From Candidatus Hydrogenedentota bacterium (GTDB taxonomy: Bacteria > Hydrogenedentota > Hydrogenedentia > Hydrogenedentales > CAITNO01): DNA of 8,924 nucleotides. The notes beneath the pieces are model-generated. The model saw only the letters and a list, made by a program, of their open reading frames with translations, did no database searches and was not told the origin of the DNA. A program made the position numbers and the translations under genes. This document shows, piece by piece, positions 5,861 to 8,924 of this stretch; position 1 is the stretch's first letter, and the number at the start of each line of letters is the position of its first letter. The stretch lies in NCBI GenBank assembly GCA_007124105.1, contig SLFT01000018.1:1-8924 (forward strand), in the 5' to 3' direction.

Positions 5861-8338
5861 TTAACTGTGAACGACGGCGAGTATGTCTGCCGCGCGTTCG
5901 GCGATGTTTACCAGGTGATCGCCCACGCGTTCGAGATGGCCGAGGGCGTCAAGGAACACAACGCTTCCCTGCACACTGACGCGGCCCTCGTCGAGCCGCT
6001 TTACCTTGCCTTCCGTGGCTCGCTGGATGACGTGGTCGAGTTCTTTGGCCGCGTCAATGGCGTTTTGCGCCGCGTGGGGGTCTATGCCTTTCAGCACACG
6101 GTAAATGGCGTCGAACTGCCTGTTCAGGCAACTGCGGATATCCCTGATGGCCTGGACGGCCTCCGGGGTCAGCGTATGCTCGATGGCTTTGAAGGTAGCG
6201 TTGATCTTTACCAGCGATTCGGCGTGATCGCCGAGGCGTTCGGCGTCGTTAATGACGTGGATCATGGCGGGGATGATTTCGGATTGTTCGGGCGTGGTGT
6301 CTTCCCTGGACAATTGCACCAGATACTCGATGATCTCCTTTTGCAGGCGGTCAATAACGATTTCCCGTTTCATAACGGATTCTGTTAATGACTGTGGGCC
6401 GCCACAGAGTAGTTCACAGCTTTCGTCCATGGACTTTTCACCTCGGCGAATCATGAAGATGAGTTCGTTTACCGCCTGGGTCAAGGCAAGAGCGGGCGAC
6501 TGCAGCAGTTTAGGTTCAAGATATTCGAGCACGGATTCTTTCTCGGATTCCCCTATGGGGATGACCCACTGGCAGAAACGGGCGAGATAAACAGTGAAAG
6601 GCAAGAACACGATGACATTGACCACGTTAAACAATGTGTGTGAATTTGCGACGTGGCGCAACAGATTCTCCGGATTGGCGGCAAAGACATCGCCCGGCGT
6701 AAGCCAGTTTACCAGGCCCAGGAATATGGGTTGTCCCGCCCACAGGGGCACATAGAAGAGGAAGAGCATGTATGACACGCCGAAGAGGTTGAAGCAGGTG
6801 TGGGCCAGCGCCACGCGCTTGCCGTCGCGGTTGGCGTTCAGGGACGCGAGAATTGCCACTATCGTGCTGCCAATGTTGTCTCCGAGAATGAGCGGTACGG
6901 CTGTGTGGAAATTGATGATGCCCTGGCTGCACAAGGCGAGCGTGATGCCGATGGTGGCCGAGCTGGACTGTACCAGACATGTCGTGACGGTGCCTATTAC
7001 AACGCACATGATCACGGGTCCCAGGGGCATCATGCCGCTTCCGTTTCCTGGCGCGCAGTCGAACCAGGAGAACCACGCGATGAACTCGGGGCTGTAGCGC
7101 AGCGGCTGGAGGATGTCGGACATCATCATCATCCCGAGAAAAAGAAGACCAAAACCAAGCAGCGATTCACCGCCGGCTTTGAGCGTGGGGCGCTTGAGCG
7201 CCATTGCCATAAGGAGTCCCACTGCAATGGCGGGATAGGAGATGGCATACAGGTCAAATGCGAGGAGCTGGGCCGTCATGGTTGTGCCGATATTGGCGCC
7301 AAACACCACGCCGATACACTGCGCCAGTGTGAGCATGCCCGCGTTTACAAAGCCTATCAACATGACCGTGGTGGCGGCCGAAGATTGGATGAGTCCGGTT
7401 ACACCCGCGCCGGTGAGCACTCCCATGAACCTGTTGCGCGTCATTAGCTGCAGGGCGGCGCGCAGACGTTTGTCGGCCATCCGTTGCAGTCCCCGCGACA
7501 TGGTGGTCATGCCCAGAATGAACACGCCCAGTCCGCCCAGCAGGATGGTGAGCAGCTGCCGCTTGTTCATGGCCATGGACTCGAATTCGAGAAGGAGTAC
7601 GTCAAAACGTTCGTTCGGCGCCAGGTTGGGGCGTTTGTCGCTTATCTGTACCGCGCAGAAGTGACGCCGCACCTCGGCGCCCATCCTCCAGGACGTAACG
7701 GCTCGCCCCTCTTCGTCGGTGATGACGCGGTTCTTTTTGACGGCGCCGTCTGTGTCGCCATGCAGCTGGAAAAACACTTCAACGCCTTGCGCCGGCGAAC
7801 CGTCAAGGTTTCGCAATACCACGCCGACATCCTCGATAACGCCGCCAGTGACGGTTTCCAGGTCTTCCCCGATGCGTTGCATACCGGAGATTGCGCGCAG
7901 GCGCACCGGGGCAATGTCGGAATGTTCAGGCGCTGATGCGATGATCCAGACATCGCCGCACCAGGCGCCCAGACGCAATTGCGCCATTGCCGCCCCGCCG
8001 GCGTTGGTGCGCGTTTCCAGGGTGGGGGCGTCATTGGCGGTAAAGCGCGCGCCTGTTTCGGGTTCCTCGACTTCGAAAAGGATTACAGTATTGGGTACGG
8101 GACGGCGTCGTCCCTCGCCGCCAAGCAACCCCGGTTCCATTGGTCCCTCGAGTAGTACCTGGAAAGGATAGGGAAGTGTTTCGGCCTGGAAATCAGCTTG
8201 TCCGTTGCCCGAAGCGTAGGGGTCGGGTATGAGACGGTCAGGCGCGGGCGGCGCGGCCTGTTGACAGCCGGCGGCAACGATAAGCAGTCCGAACGCAAGC
8301 CCAACGTATAAAGGGTACGTAATGTTTCTGTGTCTCAT
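5861..8338 (-). CDS. Lipoprotein-type Ig-like / Na-Pi cotransporter / PhoU fusion, upstream copy
   Basis: An 825-residue paralogue of the neighbouring transporter, with the same architecture and alignable along its whole length. It has a signal sequence with IVAAGC (Cys 25), two Ig-like domains (about 60-240; TRTNAGGA and TDEEGRAVTSW), a Na_Pi_cotrans core from Met 257, and a C-terminal PhoU-like domain with DAERLGDH and HLERVGDH. Its first QSSS motif reads IQSSAATT (Gln 318, Ala 321). After the intact second VQSSSATI (Gln 457) the conserved turn reads DNIGSTIVAI instead of DNIGTTITAN. These residues lie in the substrate and sodium motifs of the family, so transport properties may differ from the other copy or be impaired. 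The frame opens 12 codons earlier, but ATG 8338 has AGAGG (8343-8347) four bases upstream and a signal peptide aligned with the other copy. It has its own Pho-box-like promoter. Gene integrity is clear; substrate is inferred. Confidence 0.88.
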   Translation of the reverse strand: MRHRNITYPLYVGLAFGLLIVAAGCQQAAPPAPDRLIPDPYASGNGQADFQAETLPYPFQVLLEGPMEPGLLGGEGRRRPVPNTVILFEVEEPETGARFTANDAPTLETRTNAGGAAMAQLRLGAWCGDVWIIASAPEHSDIAPVRLRAISGMQRIGEDLETVTGGVIEDVGVVLRNLDGSPAQGVEVFFQLHGDTDGAVKKNRVITDEEGRAVTSWRMGAEVRRHFCAVQISDKRPNLAPNERFDVLLLEFESMAMNKRQLLTILLGGLGVFILGMTTMSRGLQRMADKRLRAALQLMTRNRFMGVLTGAGVTGLIQSSAATTVMLIGFVNAGMLTLAQCIGVVFGANIGTTMTAQLLAFDLYAISYPAIAVGLLMAMALKRPTLKAGGESLLGFGLLFLGMMMMSDILQPLRYSPEFIAWFSWFDCAPGNGSGMMPLGPVIMCVVIGTVTTCLVQSSSATIGITLALCSQGIINFHTAVPLILGDNIGSTIVAILASLNANRDGKRVALAHTCFNLFGVSYMLFLFYVPLWAGQPIFLGLVNWLTPGDVFAANPENLLRHVANSHTLFNVVNVIVFLPFTVYLARFCQWVIPIGESEKESVLEYLEPKLLQSPALALTQAVNELIFMIRRGEKSMDESCELLCGGPQSLTESVMKREIVIDRLQKEIIEYLVQLSREDTTPEQSEIIPAMIHVINDAERLGDHAESLVKINATFKAIEHTLTPEAVQAIRDIRSCLNRQFDAIYRVLKGIDPHAAQNAIDAAKELDHVIQRATEGKVKRLDEGRVSVQGSVVFLDALGHLERVGDHLVNIAERAADILAVVHS

Positions 8339-8436
8339 GAAACCTCTGTTGTTACTGACAAGGGGGGCGGGCATCTACGCGCTGCCGGCAAGGGACACAA
8401 ACACGCATTCAAGCGCCATTGAAGACTTCCTGAAAC

Positions 8437-8476
8437 AATATGATGCCTAGAAAATGTTAGCGTAACGTTAGGAACA
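8437..8476 (-). promoter_or_regulatory. Pho-box-like promoter of the upstream Na/Pi gene
   Basis: On the minus strand CTAACG and CTAACA sit 11 bases apart (8471-8466 and 8460-8455), within the 22-base block shared with the other transporter promoter. A conserved CATCAT and a weak -10-like CATATT (8442-8437) follow. The start codon is 116 bases from the box. The spacing fits a PhoB/PhoP-type activator site replacing the -35. Conservation between non-coding flanks of the two copies could also reflect recent duplication, although the sequence around the block has diverged far more. Confidence 0.5.
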
Positions 8477-8807
8477 ATTAAGAATCAGGCTGCGCTATTT
8501 GGCGGCTTCGTATTGCTCCGGATTGCGACAATTCCGGGTAGAATATTAGGCTTCCTGATCCCGGCTGGGGTTTGAGGTGATTTATCGAAATCGGGATTGG
8601 CACTGTTTGACTAAACAGGCGGCGCTGTCCCTGATGGACCGTATTGACCATATTGACGGCATGGACGGATGCCCGTCTACATTGACGCGCATCGCTTGAT
8701 GTCTACGACGTTTAGTCCAGCGAATGATGACGCATTGCGATTCGTCAAAGATTCATGGTTGGCGTAGTGATCGTTTGCTAATTTGTTATTTGGAATTTGA
8801 GTCTTAA
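8477..8807. other. Non-coding region without a recognisable gene
   Basis: A moderately AT-rich stretch between the transporter promoter and the candidate promoter near the right end. I see no tRNA, rRNA, known riboswitch, CRISPR array or insertion-sequence end. A 40-codon plus-strand frame (GTG 8577 to TGA 8699) is open but has no convincing ribosome binding site and no recognisable product. Four imperfect 9-base units lie at 8631-8666. Confidence 0.5.
8631..8666 (+). repeat. Short 9-base tandem repeat, four imperfect units
   Basis: The units CTGATGGAC, CGTATTGAC, CATATTGAC and GGCATGGAC run head to tail and share the pattern AT(T/G)GAC at their right ends. The array is 36 bases long. In the open frame beginning at 8577 it would encode four xxD triplets. 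It could be a small repeat or chance similarity. Confidence 0.3.
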
Positions 8808-8837
8808 TTGTTTATCAAGCCCTTTGTTGGCTATACT
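8808..8837 (+). promoter_or_regulatory. Possible promoter for the gene starting at 8906
   Basis: TTGTTT (8808-8813) and TATACT (8832-8837) are separated by 18 bases, with three and five of six consensus matches. The element points toward the GTG start at 8906, and its -10 overlaps the left arm of an inverted repeat. The -35 is weak, so this is a candidate only. Confidence 0.3.
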
Positions 8838-8864
8838 CTATCAAGAGCGGTTTCTTGTATAGAG
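8836..8864 (+). promoter_or_regulatory. 11-bp inverted repeat (operator or leader hairpin)
   Basis: CTCTATCAAGA (8836-8846) is mirrored by TCTTGTATAGAG (8853-8864) with one extra T and a six-base loop, GCGGTT. The left arm overlaps the candidate -10. No T-run follows, so a terminator is unlikely. A repressor operator or a 5' leader hairpin is more plausible. Confidence 0.45.
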
Positions 8865-8905
8865 GGCGCTTTGCACGTATCAACGCCTGTAGAGAGGAAA
8901 GTCTT

Positions 8906-8924
8906 GTGACCTTAGCAATCGCAC
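8906..8924 (+). CDS. Start of an unidentified gene running out of the window (partial)
   Basis: Only six codons are visible (GTG, then TLAIA). The start rests on a strong ribosome binding site, AGAGAGGA (8891-8898), seven bases before the GTG, and on the possible promoter and inverted repeat upstream. No ATG or TTG start fits better. The product cannot be guessed from so few residues, and the gene itself is tentative. Confidence 0.4.

Noticed and set aside
6800..7447. Plus-strand open frame of 215 codons opposite the upstream transporter
   Set aside because: It is antisense to the conserved Na/Pi core, and its product is a His/Gly/Arg-rich low-information sequence; a similar shadow frame (3083-3667) lies opposite the other copy.
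8339..8374. Earlier start (ATG 8374) for the upstream transporter, 12 residues longer
   Set aside because: No ribosome binding site is evident, and it would displace the signal sequence that aligns residue for residue with the other copy from ATG 8338.

Overview
The window is bacterial DNA, GC-rich in the genes and more AT-rich in the gaps. It encodes the end of an NAD-linked [FeFe]-hydrogenase operon and two tandem copies of an unusual sodium/phosphate cotransporter. A soluble multi-subunit [FeFe] hydrogenase suggests an anaerobic, fermentative or hydrogen-cycling organism. I cannot assign a phylum from the sequence.

Plus strand, 1-3012: the C-terminal part of a NuoF-like diaphorase subunit (HydB type, running in from upstream), a complete large [FeFe] hydrogenase catalytic subunit (HydA), and a NuoE-like [2Fe-2S] subunit (HydC) whose start overlaps the hydA stop by one base. 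Together they would pass electrons between NAD(P)H, possibly ferredoxin, and protons/H2. No maturation genes (hydE, hydF, hydG) are visible. The 187-base gap between hydB and hydA holds three copies of a short REP-like repeat, two of them facing each other as a long hairpin, with a possible promoter in the loop.

Minus strand, 3029-8338: two paralogous genes in the same direction (upstream copy 8338-5861, downstream copy 5512-3029). Each encodes a lipoprotein-type signal sequence, about 230 residues of Ig-like extracytoplasmic domain, a two-repeat Na/Pi-cotransporter core with QSSS motifs, and a C-terminal PhoU-like domain. Both are preceded by a matching promoter block: two TAAC-containing hexamers 11 bases apart, then a conserved CATCAT and a -10-like element. 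This resembles a Pho box, so both are likely induced by low phosphate. The upstream copy has lost conserved residues in its substrate motifs, suggesting functional divergence. The downstream copy also has a perfect 8-bp palindrome just after its -10 element. The hydrogenase operon and the transporters converge tail to tail with only 16 bases between stop codons.

8477-8924: mostly non-coding. Near the right end are a possible promoter, an 11-bp inverted repeat and a good ribosome binding site before a GTG, which I read as the start of a plus-strand gene continuing out of the window.

Most worth following up are the duplicated Ig-PhoU phosphate transporters with their shared Pho-box-like element, the motif loss in one copy, the REP-like repeats, and a serine in the H-cluster L1 motif of HydA.
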